Part shown: in pieces, positions 33,581-47,053 of the stretch | Numbering within the stretch: the first letter of the stretch is position 1 | How the letters are laid out: every line of letters starts with the position of its first letter | Assembly (NCBI RefSeq): GCF_000283155.1 | Contig: NW_004454261.1 | Span: forward strand, 383,312 to 447,311 | Direction: 5' to 3' | Origin: Ceratotherium simum simum | Taxonomy: Eukaryota > Chordata > Mammalia > Perissodactyla > Rhinocerotidae | Length of the DNA: 64,000 bases | Position numbers and translations under genes: made by a program | The notes under the pieces: generated by a model | The model's input: the letters and a program-made list of their open reading frames with translations, nothing else | The model's database searches: none | Told to the model about the DNA's origin: nothing

Positions 33581-33872
33581 TGTTACTCTAATGCCATGGC
33601 AGCATACATAAGCAAACCAAAATCTAAGCAAGTTTACAAAATCAAAATGCTAAGCACAACCAATCACAGACAACCAACTAGGCTTTAAACTATAGCCGAT
33701 CAATAATTTCCTTACTTTGCTTCTTCCACCCATTCTCTGTAAAAGTCTCTCCCCAAGCTCCTGTTGGTGGAGCGCCCCTAATGGCTTCCAGTTTGGCACT
33801 GCCTGATTCAAATCAATTTTTGCTCGAATAAACTCTCAAAATGTTTAATATGCCTCAGTTTACCTTTTAACA
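33581..33872 (+). mobile_element. Short LTR inserted in L2
   Basis: TG...CA ended element, from 'tgttactctaatgccatgg' to 'cagtttaccttttaaca', with an AATAAACTC poly(A)-type motif near 33827. The left boundary could be about 35 bp further left ('tgttcaacgcatt'). Confidence 0.6.
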
Positions 33873-33879
33873 GGGCTCT

Positions 33880-34065
33880 ATCATATTGATCACCCTGGAA
33901 TGTATTAGATAAATCCACTTATTTATATTGCTTATTGTCTGCCTTCCTGCTATATCCCACTAGAATGGAGACCCCATGAGGTCAGGAATTAGAGTCTGTG
34001 CTGTTCACAGCTGCAGCCTCTGTGCCTAGGAAATTGCTTGGCACCTGTTTTTGAATGAATGAATT
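33880..34065 (+). repeat. L2, right part
   Basis: 'tattgcttattgtctgcc', 'cactagaatggagaccccat', 'gaggtcaggaattagagtct', 'ggcacctgtttttgaatgaa'. Confidence 0.75.
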
Positions 34066-34160
34066 CTATCAACTAGAATTTTACGCCCACCCCTTTCCTG
34101 ATCCACAAAGTCCTCTAAGGTCTTAGGTATCTCCTTCTCCTCAGCAGGTGGCGGAGACCT

Positions 34161-35035
34161 TGTATTACCAAACCAGGTTCATTTTGCCTACCACACACTA
34201 TGCCAATCACTGAAACAATGAGTTTGCAGCAGAAAAAGGGTTTATTCACAAGGCAGCCAAGCAAGGAGATGGGAGAATGAGTCTCAAATCTGCCTCTCCG
34301 AAAATGGGGATTAGGGATATGTATGGAATAGAGGGGCAGAGTGGTCTGAAGTGTGGGAATAGATGATTGGATGGGAGGAGAAGTGAGGTGATTGATGATC
34401 TGCACAAGCATAGTCAAGCTTCATACGGCTTTTCATAGGATGCATGTTCACAAAATGGTGGCGTTAGCATGATCTGAGGGTGGAGTTTTCAGCATCAAAG
34501 GGTCACGTATCGGTCTTCCACACAGGCCCAGTTGATGAGTCGGTGGTCTTAACTGGCCTGAACTGGGCAAGGAATTGACTCTCAGTTCCTGAAAAACTTA
34601 AGCACCCATTACCATGGTGACCAAAGCATCAGAGATGTTATCTATAGAGCGGGCTTTACTAATGCATTATCTAACTACTTTGCAAAAAGACAACTAACTG
34701 AGTATAGTTAAAGCAAGTTGGCCCCCAGTTTCGCTTGTAATTGGAAGATCTTTGCAAATTGTCATCAGCTTAAGCTACTTAATGGAGTGAAAGGTGTCAG
34801 TCGTTTCCCTAATCTCCTCTCATCACCATGGCAACCATCTAACCAAGGGAGATGTGATCCTAGGACCTTATCCCTACTTTGATTATTCATGATTCACACC
34901 ACCATCATGGTTTTTCTTCGAGTTTTGAAGGAACAAGTTTTCTAAAGTTTATTTGCTCATGGAAATGGATTACAGATGAGGACCATCTGTAGGGGGGGGT
35001 ACCCACAGGTGAGATTACGTCTTACTCATAACACA
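34161..35035 (-). mobile_element. LTR, family A, copy 3
   Basis: Begins TGTATTACCAAACCAGG and ends ...CATAACACA on the + strand, about 875 bp. It has no ERE and may be the most complete copy. Shares 'gccaatcactgaaacaatga', 'gtttattcacaaggcagcc' and 'taaagcaagttggcccccag' with the others. AATAAA (complement) sits near 34240. Confidence 0.7.
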
Positions 35036-35544
35036 CTTTAAAACAATATCAGATCCCTAAGGAGAGAGTGGGGCAGACCCATCACTGACAAATCTGAATT
35101 TTTTTTCTGCTTCTCTGGTTTTGTTTATTTCGTATTCTATTTTGATATCCACCCTCCATGTGACTGCTAATATTATTCTTGCACATGTCCTGTTTTCCCT
35201 CTGTCTTTCATTTCGTTGCTTCTCTTGCCTCTCTTAGTTCGTTGAACCCCTCCCTGCTCCTGTCACCATCACAATTTGGAGACTGGGCCCAGACTCCTTT
35301 AGCACTGCGAATTGCCATTTCTCTAGCTTGTGGTAAGGACATGTTCCTTTGACCGCAGAGAAGAGGAGTGTTAGCAGTGACTCATAAATTGATGCCAAAA
35401 TTAGAGAAAGCCTGAGAAAGGAGGGCCCAGGAGAGCATAGCAATAGGAGAAATAGTGTATTTTCAAAAGGTTGTATGTTTTTGAGTAAGTGACTTCATCT
35501 CCCTTATGCTAATAGGAAACCATAATAATGCTTACCCTCCAGGG
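35036..35544. other. No feature recognised
   Basis: About 500 bp between an LTR and an L1 with no supported exon or repeat. Confidence 0.3.
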
Positions 35545-36605
35545 AATATGCATTTATATAGCCACTCAAAAATACTTATGGAGCCTACAGAAAATCATCA
35601 AATCACAAAGGAAGAGAGCAAGAAAAGAAGAACAAAGGAATTACAAAATAGCCAGAAAACAACAAAATGGCAATAATAAATCTATAGCTGTCAATAATTA
35701 CTTTAAATGTAAATGGACAAATTCTCTAATCAAATTCTCCAAAACAGTGGCTGAATAGATAACAAAAACAAAACCCATCTATATGCTGCCTGCAAGAGAC
35801 TCTCTTCAGCTTTAAGGACACATACAGACTGAAGGTGAAGGGAGAAAAAAAGATATTCCAAGCAAACAGAAACCAAAAGAAAGCAGGGGTAGCTATACTT
35901 ATATCAGACAGAGTAGACTTTAAAACAAAGACAAATAAGAGACAGAGATGGGCATTACGTAATGATAAAGGAGTCAATCAAACATGAGGATATAACATTC
36001 ATAAGTATTTATGCACCCAACATAGAGACACCTAAATATATAGAGCAAATCTTAACACACCTGAAGGGAGAAATAGAGCAATACAATAATAGTAGAGGAC
36101 TTTAATACCTCACTTTCATCAATGGATAGATAATCCAGACAGAAAATCAATGAGAAAACATTGGGCTTAAACCACACATTAGATCAGATGGACTTAACAG
36201 ATATACACAGAACATTCCATCCAAAGCAGCGAAATACACATTCCTCTCAAGTACACACAGAACATTTTCCAGGTTACAAAAGACTCGTTTTGTTAGCTCA
36301 CAAAACAAGTTTTAATAAATTTAAGAAGATTTAATCATATCCACCATCTTTTCCAAACACAATGGTATAAAACTAGAGATAAATTGCAAGAAGAAAACTG
36401 GAAAATTCATAAATATGTGGCGACTAAACAACATGCTACTGAATAACCAATGGGTCAGAGAAGCAATCAAAAGAGAAATAAAAAAATATCGAGAGACAAA
36501 TGAAAATGGAAATACAACATACAAAACTTATAGAATGCAACAAAGGCAGTTCTAAGAGGTAAGTTTATAGCAATAAATACGTACATTAATAGACAAGAAA
36601 GATCT

Positions 36606-36876
36606 TGGGGCTGGCCCAGTGGCGTAGTGGTTACGTTTGCATGCTCCACTTCAGTGGCCCGGGGTTTGCAGGTTCAGATCCAAGGCATGGACCTACACAC
36701 CACTCATCAAGCCATGCTGTGACAGGCATCTAACATATAAAATGAAGGAAGATGGGCATGGATGTTAGCCCAGGGCCAGTCTTCCTCAGCAAAAAGAGCA
36801 AGATTGGCAACAGATGTTAGCTCAGGGCTAATCTTCTCACCAAAATAAAATTTAAAAATAAATAAATAAATACACT
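36606..36876 (+). mobile_element. ERE SINE (long form) in L1
   Basis: TSD AGAAAGATCT at 36596-36605 and 36877-36886. Confidence 0.95.
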
Positions 36877-38827
36877 AGAAAGATCTCAAATAAACAACCT
36901 AACTTTACACCTCAAGGAACTAGAAAAAGAAGAACAAACTAAGCCTAAAGTTAGTAGAGGGAAGGAAATAACAAAGATAAGAGCAGAAATAAATGAAATG
37001 GAAACTAAAAAGACAGTAGAAAAGATCAATAAAACTAAGAGCTGGTTTTTTGAAAACATACACAAAATACACAAACCTTTAGCTAGACTCATCAGGAAAA
37101 AAAAGAGAAAAGACTCAAATAAATAAAATCAGAAATGTAAGAGGAACATTACAACTGACACCACAGAATACAGAGGATCATAAGAGACTACTATGGACTT
37201 TTATAAGCCAACAAATTAGACAACCTAGAAGAAATGGATACATTCCTAGAAACATACAACCTACCAAGATTGAATCATGAAAAAAAAAAAAAACAGAAAA
37301 TCTGAATAGATTACTGGTAAAGAGATTGAATCAGTAATCAAAAACCTCCCAACGAACAAAAATCCATGACCAGATGATTTCACCGGAAAATTCTACCAAA
37401 TATTTAAATAAGAATTAATACCAATCCTTCTCAAACTCTTACAAAAACTAGAAGAGAGGGGAACACTTTTACGAAGCCAGCCTTACCCCAATACCAAAGT
37501 CAGACAAAGACGCTACAAGAAAAGAAAATTACAGGCCAATATCCCTAAAGAACATAGATGCAAAAACTCTCAAGAAAATGTTAGCAAACTGAATTTGACA
37601 ATACATTAAAAGGATCATATCCCATGACCAAGTGGGATTAATTCCACGGATGTAAGGATGGTTCAACATATGCAAAGAATCAATGTGATACACCACATTA
37701 ACAGAATAAAGGATAAAAATCATGATCATCTCAATAGACGCAGAAAAAGCATTTAACAAAATTCAACGTCGAGTCATGATAAAAACTCTTAACGAACTGT
37801 GGGATAGAGGGAACATACCTCAACAGAATAAAAGCCATACATGACAAGCCAACAGCTCATATCACACTCAACGTTAAGAGCCAAAAGCTTTTCCTGTAAG
37901 ATGAGGAACAGGCCAAGAATGCCCATTCTCGCCACTTTTCTTCAACACAGTACTGGAAGTCTTAGCCAGAGCAATTAGGCAAGAAAAATAAATAAAAGAC
38001 ATCCAAATCAGAAAGGAAGAAGAAAAACTATCTCTATCTGCAGATGACAGAATATCATATATAGAAAACCCTGAAGACCCCAACCAAAAAAAAAAATTGT
38101 TAGAACTAATAAACAAATTCAGTAAAGTTGCAGGATATAAAATCAATATACAAAAATCAGTTGTGTTTCTATGAATTAACAGCAAGTTATCAGAGAGAGA
38201 AGTAAACAATCCCATTTATAATTGCATTGAAAATAATAAAATACCTAGGAATACATTTAACCTAGAAGTGAAAGATCTATACACTGAAAACTACAAAACG
38301 TGGATGAAAGAAATTGAAGAGGACACGAACAAATGGAAGGGTGTCTCATGCTCGTGGATTGGAAGAATTGACATTGCTAAAATGTCCATATTACCCAAAT
38401 CTACAGATTCAAAGCACCCCTATCAAAATTCCAATGGCATTTTTCACAGAAATAGAAAAAACAATCCTAAAATTTGTATGGAACCACAAAAGACTCCAAA
38501 TAGCCAAAACAATCTTAGGAAAGATCAAAGCTACAGGCATCATAATTTCTGATTTCAAGCTATATTACAAAGCTATAGTAATCAAAACAGTATAGTATTG
38601 TCATAAAAACAGATACCTACATCAATGGAACAGAATAGAGAGACCAGAAATGAACCTTCGCATATATGGTCAATCAATTTATCACAAAGGAACCAAGAAC
38701 ATACAATGGGAGAAGGATAGTCTCTTCAATAAATGGTGTTGAGAAAACTGGACAGTTACATGCAAAAGAATGAAACTAGACTCCCATCTTACACCATATG
38801 CAAAAACCAACTCAAAATAGATTAAAG

Positions 38828-39127
38828 GGGGCTGCCTTGTGGCTTAGCAGTTAAGTGCGCACGCTCCGCTACTGGAGGCCAGGGTTCAGATCCCGGGCGC
38901 GCACCGATGCACCACTTCTCCAGCCATGCTGAGGCCGCGTCCCACATACAGCAACTAGAAGGATGTGCAACTATGACGTACAACTATCTACTGGGGCTTT
39001 GGGGGAAAAAAGGAGGAGGATTGGCAATAGATGTTAGCTCAGAGCCGGTCTTCCTCAGCAAAAAGAGGAGGATTAGCATGGATGTTAGCTCAGGGCTGAT
39101 CTTCCTCACAAAAAAAAAAAAAAAAAA
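38828..39127 (+). mobile_element. ERE SINE (long composite form) in L1
   Basis: Combines the short-form body ('ctatctactggggctttgg') with two copies of the 'gatgttagctcag' 3' block. TSD AGATTAAAG at 38819-38827 and 39128-39136. Confidence 0.93.
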
Positions 39128-39413
39128 AGATTAAAGACTTGAACATAAGACCTGAAAGCATAAAATTCCTAGAAGAAAACATAAGGGGTAAACTTCTTGA
39201 CATGCTCTTGGCAATAATTTCTTGGATTTGACACCAAAAGCAAAGGTAAGAAAAGCAAAAATAAACAAGTGAGACTATATCAAACTAAAAAGCTTCTGCA
39301 CAGCAAAAGAAACCATCAACAAAATGAAGATACAACATATTGAACGATAGATAATATTTGCAAATCATATATATGATAAGAGGTAAATATCCAAAATATA
39401 TAAAAAACTCATA

Positions 39414-39674
39414 GGGTCTGGCCCAGTAGCATGGCGGTTAAGTTCACGCATTCCACTTTGGCAGCCCAGGGTTTGCTGGTTCAGATCCTGGGCACAGACC
39501 TACTCACCGCTCACCAAGCCATGCTGAGGCAGTGTCCCACATAGAAGAACTAGAAGGACCTACAACTAGGATATACAACTATGTACTGGGGGCTTTGGGG
39601 AGAAAAAAGAAAAAAAGAGGAAGATTGGCAACAGATGTTAGCTCAGGGCCAATCTTTCTCAAAAAAAAAAAAAG
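39414..39674 (+). mobile_element. ERE SINE (long form) in L1
   Basis: TSD AACTCATA at 39406-39413 and 39675-39682. Confidence 0.93.
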
Positions 39675-40729
39675 AACTCATACAACTCAATAGCAAAAAA
39701 ACAAACAATCCAATTTAAAAATGGGCAGAGGAACTGAATAGACATTTTTCCAAAGAAGACATACAGATGGACAACAGGTATATCAAAAGATGCTCAACAT
39801 CACTAAACATCAGGAAATACAAATCAAAATCACAATGAGATATCCCTTCACACCCATTAGAATGGCCATCATCAAAAAGGCAAGCAGTAACAAGCAATGA
39901 CAAGGATGTTAAGAAAAGGGAACGCTTGTACATTGTTGGTGGGAATGTAAATTGGTCAAGCCCCTATGGAAAACAGTATGAAAATTCCTCAAAACAATTA
40001 AAAATATAACTACCCTATGATCCAGCAATTCCACTTCTGGGTATATATCGAAAGGAAGCAAAATCACTATCTCAAAAAGATATCTACACCCTCATGTTCA
40101 TTGCAGCATTATTGACAATAGCCAAGACATGGAAACAACCTAAGTGTCTATCAATGGATAAATGGATAAAGATGATGTGGTGTATACCTACAATGGAATA
40201 GTATTCAGCCATAAAAAACGAGGAAGTCTTACCATTTGTGACAACATGGATGGACCTTGAGGGCATTAAGCTAAACGAAATAAGTCAGAGAAAGACAAAT
40301 GCTGTATGATCTCACTTATATTCGAAATCTAAAAAAACCAACCTCATAGATACGGAGAACAGATTGGTGGTTGCCAGAACCGGGAGGTGGGGGGGTGGGC
40401 AAAATTGGTGAAAGTGGGCAAAAGGAACAAACTACCAGGTATCAGATAAATAAGTTCTGGGGATGTAATGTACGGCATGGTGACTAAAGTTAATAATATT
40501 GTACTATATATTTGAAAGTTGCTAAGAGAGTAAATCTTAAAAGTTCTCATCATAAGAAAAAAAAATTTGCAACTATGTGAGGTGACAGATGTTAACCAAA
40601 CTTGTGGTAATCATTTCACAACATGCACACGTATCAAATCATCATATTATACACCCAAAACTAACACAGTGTTATATGTCAATTATAGCTCGATAAAACT
40701 GGAGTGGGGGAGGAATGATTGCTATCAGC

Positions 40730-42300
40730 ATCTGTTGATATAGTGGTACTGCTTCTCTTCTTTTAATTTATTAGAGTAAAAACAATATTGACAGATTTCC
40801 TGGTGTTGAACCACTTTTGTATTTGTGAAATAAAACTTCCTTGGCCATAAGATGGTATACATTCAATATCTCGCTGGATTCTATGTGCCAATATTTTTTT
40901 TTTTTTAAAGATTTTATTTATTTATTTTTCCCCCAAAGCCCCAGTACATAGTTGTCTGTCATAGCTGCACATCCTTCTAGTTGCTGTATGTGGGACGCGG
41001 CCTCAGCATGGCTGGAGGAGTGGTGCCTCGGTGCGCACCCGGGATCCGAACCCGGGCCGCCGGCAGCGGAGCGCACGCACTTAACCGCTAAGCCACGGGG
41101 CCGGCCCTGTGCCAATATTTTATTAAGAATTTTTACATCCAGATTTCTTTTGCAGAATTATCAGGCTTGAATTAGTACAGTTATACTGGGATTATAAACG
41201 AGTTGGGCTGATTGCCTATCTCTTTTGTGCCTTTTTCAATATCATATAATGATCTCGTCTATTCAAATTTTCTCTTAAGGTCAACTTTGCTAATTTCTTG
41301 AGGGGCGAGGTGGGGCCAGGAAGTGATTCATTGCCTCTGTGTTTTCAAAAACATTGCCATAGTCATATGATTCTTTTCATTTCTATGGTCTGTGGTTATC
41401 TCCTTTCTCACTCCTAATTTTAACTACTTTTGTTCACTCTCTTTTCCTTAAACAGGATCTCCAAGGGTTTGGCTATTTTCTTTGTCTTTTCAAAAGTAAA
41501 GATTTCGATTTTACTTAGTCTTTCTAATGTTTTTGCTTTATATTTCATTAATATTGTTATATTTATTAACTCATCTTCTATGCTTCTCCTGGTTAATTTT
41601 GTTGTTCTGTCTCTTTAATAATACTAAATTATTTTATTTTTTATCTGTGTTCTTCACCATTGAAGGCATTTAAGGCTACAATTATGCACTGAGAACAGCT
41701 TTTGATGTATTCCATGGGTTTTGGTATATAATAGTCTCCTTTCCATTATATTCTGGAGGGTTTGTAATTTTTTTTTTTAGATTGTTCTTTTCAATCCGAG
41801 GATTATCCAGCAACGTTTCTTTATTTCCTAGCAGTTCAGTTTTTGGCCAGCTCTCTATTATTTATTACAATTTCATCGGATTATGATCAGAGACCTTTGG
41901 CCATAAAATCTTTATTCTTTTAATTAATTAAGATTCTTTTTATGAATATCACTATGTTGTAAATATTCCACGGACATATGAAAAAGTTTACATTTGCTGT
42001 TGAAGAGATTTAAACTTCTTGATTATATTATTTAAGGCCTCTGTGTTCTAACTCAACTTTTATCTGTTAGATCTTCCCAAGTCTGAGAGAAGTTTATCAT
42101 CATCTCCCACCATATCTGAATTTTGATCATGTTCTTCTTCATTTCTAATAGTTTTACCTTTGTATTTAACACCAGTTGTCTGTTGCATTCAAGTTTATAA
42201 TTCTCACATTGACTTTTATCTTTATCCCATGTCCTCCCTTTATTCTACTGGTGCTGTTCATCTTAAATGAGAGCTCATTTTGATGATGACCTTGCCTCTC
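40730..42300 (-). mobile_element. L1 ORF2 internal fragment, minus strand, carrying an ERE
   Basis: The complement of the ORF2 reverse transcriptase/endonuclease region ('tgttgaaccacttttgtatt', 'caagggtttggctattttct', 'tgatgtattccatgggtttt'). It abuts the + strand L1 tail-to-body at about 40705. No 3'UTR is present, so the fragment is internal. Confidence 0.8.
40898..41107 (-). mobile_element. ERE SINE (short form), minus strand
   Basis: TSD TGTGCCAATATTTT at 40884-40897 and 41108-41121. Box B complement 'ggatccgaacccgggcc' is near consensus. Confidence 0.95.
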
Positions 42301-42714
42301 CTGGGAGGGGAGAAAGTAGTCTGTTTGTCCAAGCCGATTTATCACAGAGTCTACTCGCTTAAGGCCCATACTTAAAACTGCTTCATAGGGCAGCCTGCCT
42401 CTCAGGTCTAGAATATGGGGGAAACACCAAAAATTTCCCCAACCACATGAAACAAGGCAAGTCATAATGGAGGGGGTTTATGGAAAGGCTATGGTTTTTT
42501 TAGAGATACAGTATATTTACACCACATTTCTTCTGTTATTATGGATATTTAAAGAGAAAAGACCGCATGAGTCCGAAGGTTGCTAAGACATGGGCACAAG
42601 TGTTGATAATTGTTGAGGGTGGGTGAAGGGCACACAAGACGTTTTGCCTTAGACCACTGTCTCATTGTCCATGCTTCCATGAATGTCTAGACCATTCAAG
42701 GGATTTGGATCTCT
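42301..42714. other. No feature recognised
   Basis: About 400 bp; no supported exon. Confidence 0.3.
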
Positions 42715-43160
42715 GTGTGTATTCATTTCCTAGGCTGCCATAACAAAGTGCCACAAACCAAAAGGCTTCCAACAATATAAATGTATTCTCTCACAGTTCT
42801 GGAGACCAGAAATTCAACATCCAAGTGTTGGCAGAGCCACAGTCCCTCCAGACCTCTAGAAGAGGATCCTTCCCTGCCTCTTCCAACTTCTGGTAGCCCC
42901 TCGCATTCCTTGGCTTGCAGCAGCATCATTCCAATCTCTGCCTCTGTCTTCACATGGCCTTCTCCCTGTATGTCTGTGTCTGTGTCCAAATCTCTCTCTT
43001 ATGAAGACATCATATTGAATTAAGGCCCACTCAAATGATCTCATCTTAACTTGACTAAATCTGCAAAGACCTTATTTCCAAATAAGGTCACATGCGCAAG
43101 TACTTGAGGTTAGGACTTCAATGCATCTTTTCTTGGGGGACATAATTCAACCTGTAACAC
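42715..43160 (-). mobile_element. MaLR (MLT1-type) LTR, nearly complete
   Basis: From 'tgtgtattcatttcctagg' through 'gtattctctcacagttctgg' and 'caaataaggtcacatgcgc' to 'cataattcaacctgtaacac', complement orientation. The overlapping open frames on both strands are shadows. Confidence 0.85.
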
Positions 43161-43599
43161 CATATTACCATGAGATGTTTGTGGAGAAGAAAAACTCACG
43201 AACAGGAGATGTATAAGGAAAGGGGCTGATGATGATTTTGTTTGCTGGTAATAATAAAAGATCTTAAGAGCTCTCACTGATTGGCAACCCCAGACTTTTG
43301 TTTGTGCTTTCTCAGACCTTGGAACCTCCTTCCCACCCTCACTTAGCTGAGTTGGCCTCCTTTAAAACTCAGGTCCAACAGGAAGAGATCTGGAAGGATA
43401 TAATGCCAATTGGTCAGCAGTGGCCCCTCCCAAAAGGTAGGCTGAGGAAGGGACAATACCAAGTCTGGCTTCTTCGTTGTTTGTTTTACTTTATATTTTC
43501 CGCATTGTTGGAATTTATTCCACTGCGCATGTTTTCCTTTTGGAAATTTTTTTTTAAGGTGTAAAGCAATTATGTCTTTCTTTTAAAATCTCAGCAGAG
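43161..43599. other. No feature recognised
   Basis: About 440 bp; an 88-codon open frame at 43298 has no domain. Confidence 0.3.
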
Positions 43600-44365
43600 C
43601 CACAGTGAGATACCACCTCACACCCATTGGGATGGCTACTTTAAAAAAAAAAAAAAGAACAGAAAATAACAAGTGTTGACAAGGATGTGGAGGAAAGGGA
43701 ACGCTTGTGCACTGTTGGTGGGAATTTAAAATGGTTCAGACACTGTGGAAAACAGTATGGCAGTTCCTCAAAAATTTAAAAATAGAACTACCACACGATC
43801 CAGCTATTCCAGTTCTGGGTATACACCCAAAAGAATTGAAAGCAGACACTCAAGGAGATATTTGTGCACTCATATTCATAGCAGCATTATTCACAATAGC
43901 CAAGAGGTGAAAGCAACCCAAGTGTCCATCAACAGGTGAATGAGTAAACAAAATGTAGTCCACCCACACAATGGAATATTATTCAGGCTTAAAAAGGAAG
44001 GAAATTTTGACACATACTACAACATGGATGAACCTTGAGGACGTTGTGCTACGAAAAATACACAAGTCACAAAAAGCCAAATACTGTATGATTCCATTTC
44101 TAGGAGTTCCCTAGAGTAATCAAATTCATAGAAACAGAAAATAGAATGCTGGGTGCCAGAGGTTGGGGGAGGGGGAGGGGGAGTTAGTGATTAAGGAGGA
44201 CAGAGTTTCAGTTTCCGAAGATGAGAAAGTGCTGGAGATGGATGGTGGGGATGGTTGCACGATGATGTGAATGTACTTAAAGCCACTGAACTGTACACTT
44301 AAAAATGATTAAGATGGTAAATTTTGTATTATGTGTATTTTACTAAAAGTTTTTTTTTTTTTTTT
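43600..44365 (+). mobile_element. L1 ORF2 3' end and 3'UTR
   Basis: The coding remnant at 43707-43910 shows CWWEFKMVQTLWKTV and LPHDPAIPVLGIHP, the ORF2 C-terminus. The 3'UTR continues to 'tgtgtattttactaaaagtt' and a T run. Confidence 0.88.
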
Positions 44366-44429
44366 AATCTCGGCAGATCCATCTACTAAGACAATGGCTA
44401 TTTTTTATAGAGAGTTTTCAATGTGCCGG

Positions 44430-44878
44430 TGTATTAGGTAGCTAGAGCTGCCATAACAAAGAACCACAAACTGGATGACTTAAAAAACAGAAATGTATGG
44501 TCTCACGGTCCTGGAGGCCAGATGTCTGAGATCAAGGTGTCAGTAAGGTTGGTTCTTTTGAGGGCTGTGAAGGAGAGTCTGTTCTATGCTTCTAGTGGTC
44601 TGCTGGCCATCGTTGGTGTTCCTTGGCTTGTGGAAGCATCATCCTGATCTCTGCCTTCATCTTCACCTAGCATTCTCCTCTATGTCTGTGTCCAAATTTC
44701 CCCTTTTTTATAAGGAAGCTGTCATACTGGATTAGGAATCCACCTTAGTCCCGTATGACCTCATCTTAACAAATTACCTCTGCAACGACCGTATTTCCAC
44801 ATTCTGAGGTCCTGGGGCTTAGGATTCCAACATGTGAATTGGTGGCTGAGGGTGTGGGTACAATTAACACACAACAGT
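44430..44878 (-). mobile_element. MaLR (MLT1-type) LTR, nearly complete
   Basis: 'tgtattaggtagctagagct' through 'ggatgacttaaaaaacag', 'ctggattaggaatccacc' to 'gtacaattaacacacaaca', complement orientation. Confidence 0.85.
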
Positions 44879-45114
44879 TGGCCACTTTGCAAACCTTGTC
44901 TTATACAAAAGTGACAGCAAACCTGAGATGGGTTTTAGGTTGGGCTATGTGACATAGCAAGTTGAAAATTGCAGTTTTGCAAACCAAAAATTGACACATT
45001 CCTAGGATGAGCCACATTAAGAAGGCAAATTGAAAATTGCAGTTTTGCCAATGGCAGTTTTAGGTTGAGCTATATGAAATGGTAAAGTGATCACGTATTG
45101 ACAAGTTTGTATGG

Positions 45115-45215
45115 TTCAACATAATCCACCGAGATTCAGAGAGGTTAAGCAATTTCCCCAAGACCACATAGCTTTGGTAGAGTCAGGATTTAAAGCCACG
45201 TCTGGCAGATGTCAA
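45115..45215 (-). repeat. MIR core fragment
   Basis: 'cagagaggttaagcaatttc', 'cccaagaccacatagc', 'gtcaggatttaaagcc'. Confidence 0.75.
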
Positions 45216-45429
45216 AGTCATCTGCCACAAAACCATCCTATTCACTTTGCTTCTTCGTGATGTCTCCTGACCTCTCAGGCTGACCTTCTGTGCGTACAGA
45301 ACAAACCACTTACCACAGGGCATTTCAACGGACTGTGTAAGCAGCTCTTTCTTATACTCTGCTCTGAGTTCCTTGAAAGACATGGAAACAAGAAGAGAAA
45401 ACAGAGGTGGCATTTGAGCTGGGGGTAAC

Positions 45430-45905
45430 CCAAAGGTCATCCTCAGAAACTACAAATATGTTACCTTACATGGCAAGAGAAACTTTGCCAGTGTAATTAA
45501 ATTTAAGGTCTTGAGATGGGGAGATGATTCTGGATTACCCAGGCGGGGCCAATGTCATCGCAAGTTCTTATATGAGGGGGATGGGGGGTCAGAGAAGGAG
45601 ATGTAATGGCAGAAGTAGAGGTCATAGTCAGAGAGAGATTGGAAGATGCTACACTGCCGGCTTTGAAGATGGAGGAAGGGGCCATGAGCCAAGGAATGCA
45701 GGTGGCCTCTCAAAGCTGGAAAAGGCAAGGGAATGGATTCTCACTCTGGAGTCTCCAGAAGGAACACAGCCCTGCTGACACCTTGATTTTAACCCAGCAT
45801 GACTCATTTCAGACTCTGACCTTCAGAACTATAAGATCATAAACTCGTGTTGTTTTAAGGCACAAAGTTGGTGGTCATTTGTTACAGCAACCCCAGGGAA
45901 CTCAT
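45430..45905 (+). mobile_element. MaLR (MLT1-type) LTR, plus strand
   Basis: 'atatgttaccttacatggca', 'ggtcttgagatggggagatg', 'ggctttgaagatggaggaag', 'gggccatgagccaaggaat', 'ctccagaaggaacacagccc', 'tcatttgttacagcaacccc'. Orientation is opposite to the neighbouring MLT1 copies. Confidence 0.85.
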
Positions 45906-46674
45906 AGGTGCCCTCTTCTTTGCTGTAGTGGTTGGGGTTCCATTTTCTCACTAGCCTCTCCATCTCTCCCCCTCTCACCTCTCTCTTCAGAGACCTCACT
46001 CCCTTCTCTCAAAACTCCGCTGACTTGATCATGCAGAGCACCTGAGTTCTGCCTGTATCGATGCCCAGGGAATTTCACATTTCTCAACAATCATACCAAA
46101 GATTATATATCAGGATCCATCAAGAGGTGTTCACAAACAAAATGATCATCACCTATTTCCAGAAATGATTTGTGTCACTCCACTTGAAAGCAAAGGGCCG
46201 CTGTCAGGCTCACAAGCCCGGCGATAACAGAAGCAGAGGGTGCTCACCAGTGTGTTCTGAAGTAGAAAATGAGGCTAGGACCAGGTTATGCAGAGCCTCG
46301 ACTGCCAGGCTAAGAACTGAGGATTTATTGCCCAGGCAAGTGGGAGCCATTGAAGATGTTAGAGGGAGGAGAGACCTGATTGAATTTGCAGTTTTCAAAG
46401 GAAACTCTAGGAACCTTCTACATAATTCTCCTCGCCCCAGGACTAGATAAAACTCTCTCCCTCTGCACCCGTTTGACTCCTGGTACTTTCTTTCACAGCA
46501 CTGTTTACAATTAAACAACTATACGTGGAGATATTTTCTGACTTTCTCTCCATCAAGACCAGGCTGGCCTGTTTTACTTCAGGCATTAGAGTGTCTATGG
46601 TTTGACAGGGGAATGAGTGTAATGACAGGGAAGAAAGGATAAATGTTGATAAAAGAAAAGAAGAAAGGAAGACT
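45906..46674. other. No gene recognised
   Basis: About 770 bp of single-copy-looking DNA. Overlapping open frames of 92-102 codons lack domains. Confidence 0.3.
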
Positions 46675-46768
46675 CAACCTCATTAGTTATCAGGAAAATG
46701 CAAATCAAGACCACAATAAAAGACCACTGCATGTCCCCTAGGATGGCTATAATCAAAAAGACAGGTGA

Positions 46769-47014
46769 GGGGCCAGCCTGGTGGTTTGGCAGTAAAGTTG
46801 GCATGCTCTGCTTCGGTGGCCCGGGGTTGGCAGTTTCAGATCCCAGGCGTGGACCAACACACCACTTGTCAAGCCATGCTGTGGCAGCTACCCACATACA
46901 AAGTAGAGGAAGATGGGCACAGATGCTAGCCCAGGGCCAATCTTCCTCAGCAAAAAAAGAGGAGGATTGGCAACAGATGTTAGCTCAGGGCTAATCTTCC
47001 TCAAAAAAAAAAAA
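46769..47014 (+). mobile_element. ERE SINE (long form) in L1
   Basis: 'ggggccagcctggtggtttg' to an A tail; the TSD is not clear. Confidence 0.9.
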
Positions 47015-47053
47015 CGATAAAAAATTCTGGCAAGGATGGAGAGAAATTGGAAC

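Larger units (their letters stand above)
35545..40705 (+). mobile_element. L1, 5'-truncated, ORF2 to 3' end, carrying three EREs
   Basis: The ORF2 remnant starts just upstream of the endonuclease domain (35690-36300). The reverse transcriptase region follows (36890-38240), with recognisable remnants such as the YRPISL-like site ('caggccaatatccctaaa'), and the C-terminal domain to ~40300. The 3'UTR ends near 40700. Many stops and frameshifts make every open frame short. EREs lie at 36606, 38828 and 39414. Confidence 0.88.

Noticed and set aside
46172..46518. Overlapping 92-102 codon frames on both strands
   Set aside because: No domain, no conserved start context, and both strands open equally, as expected by chance.
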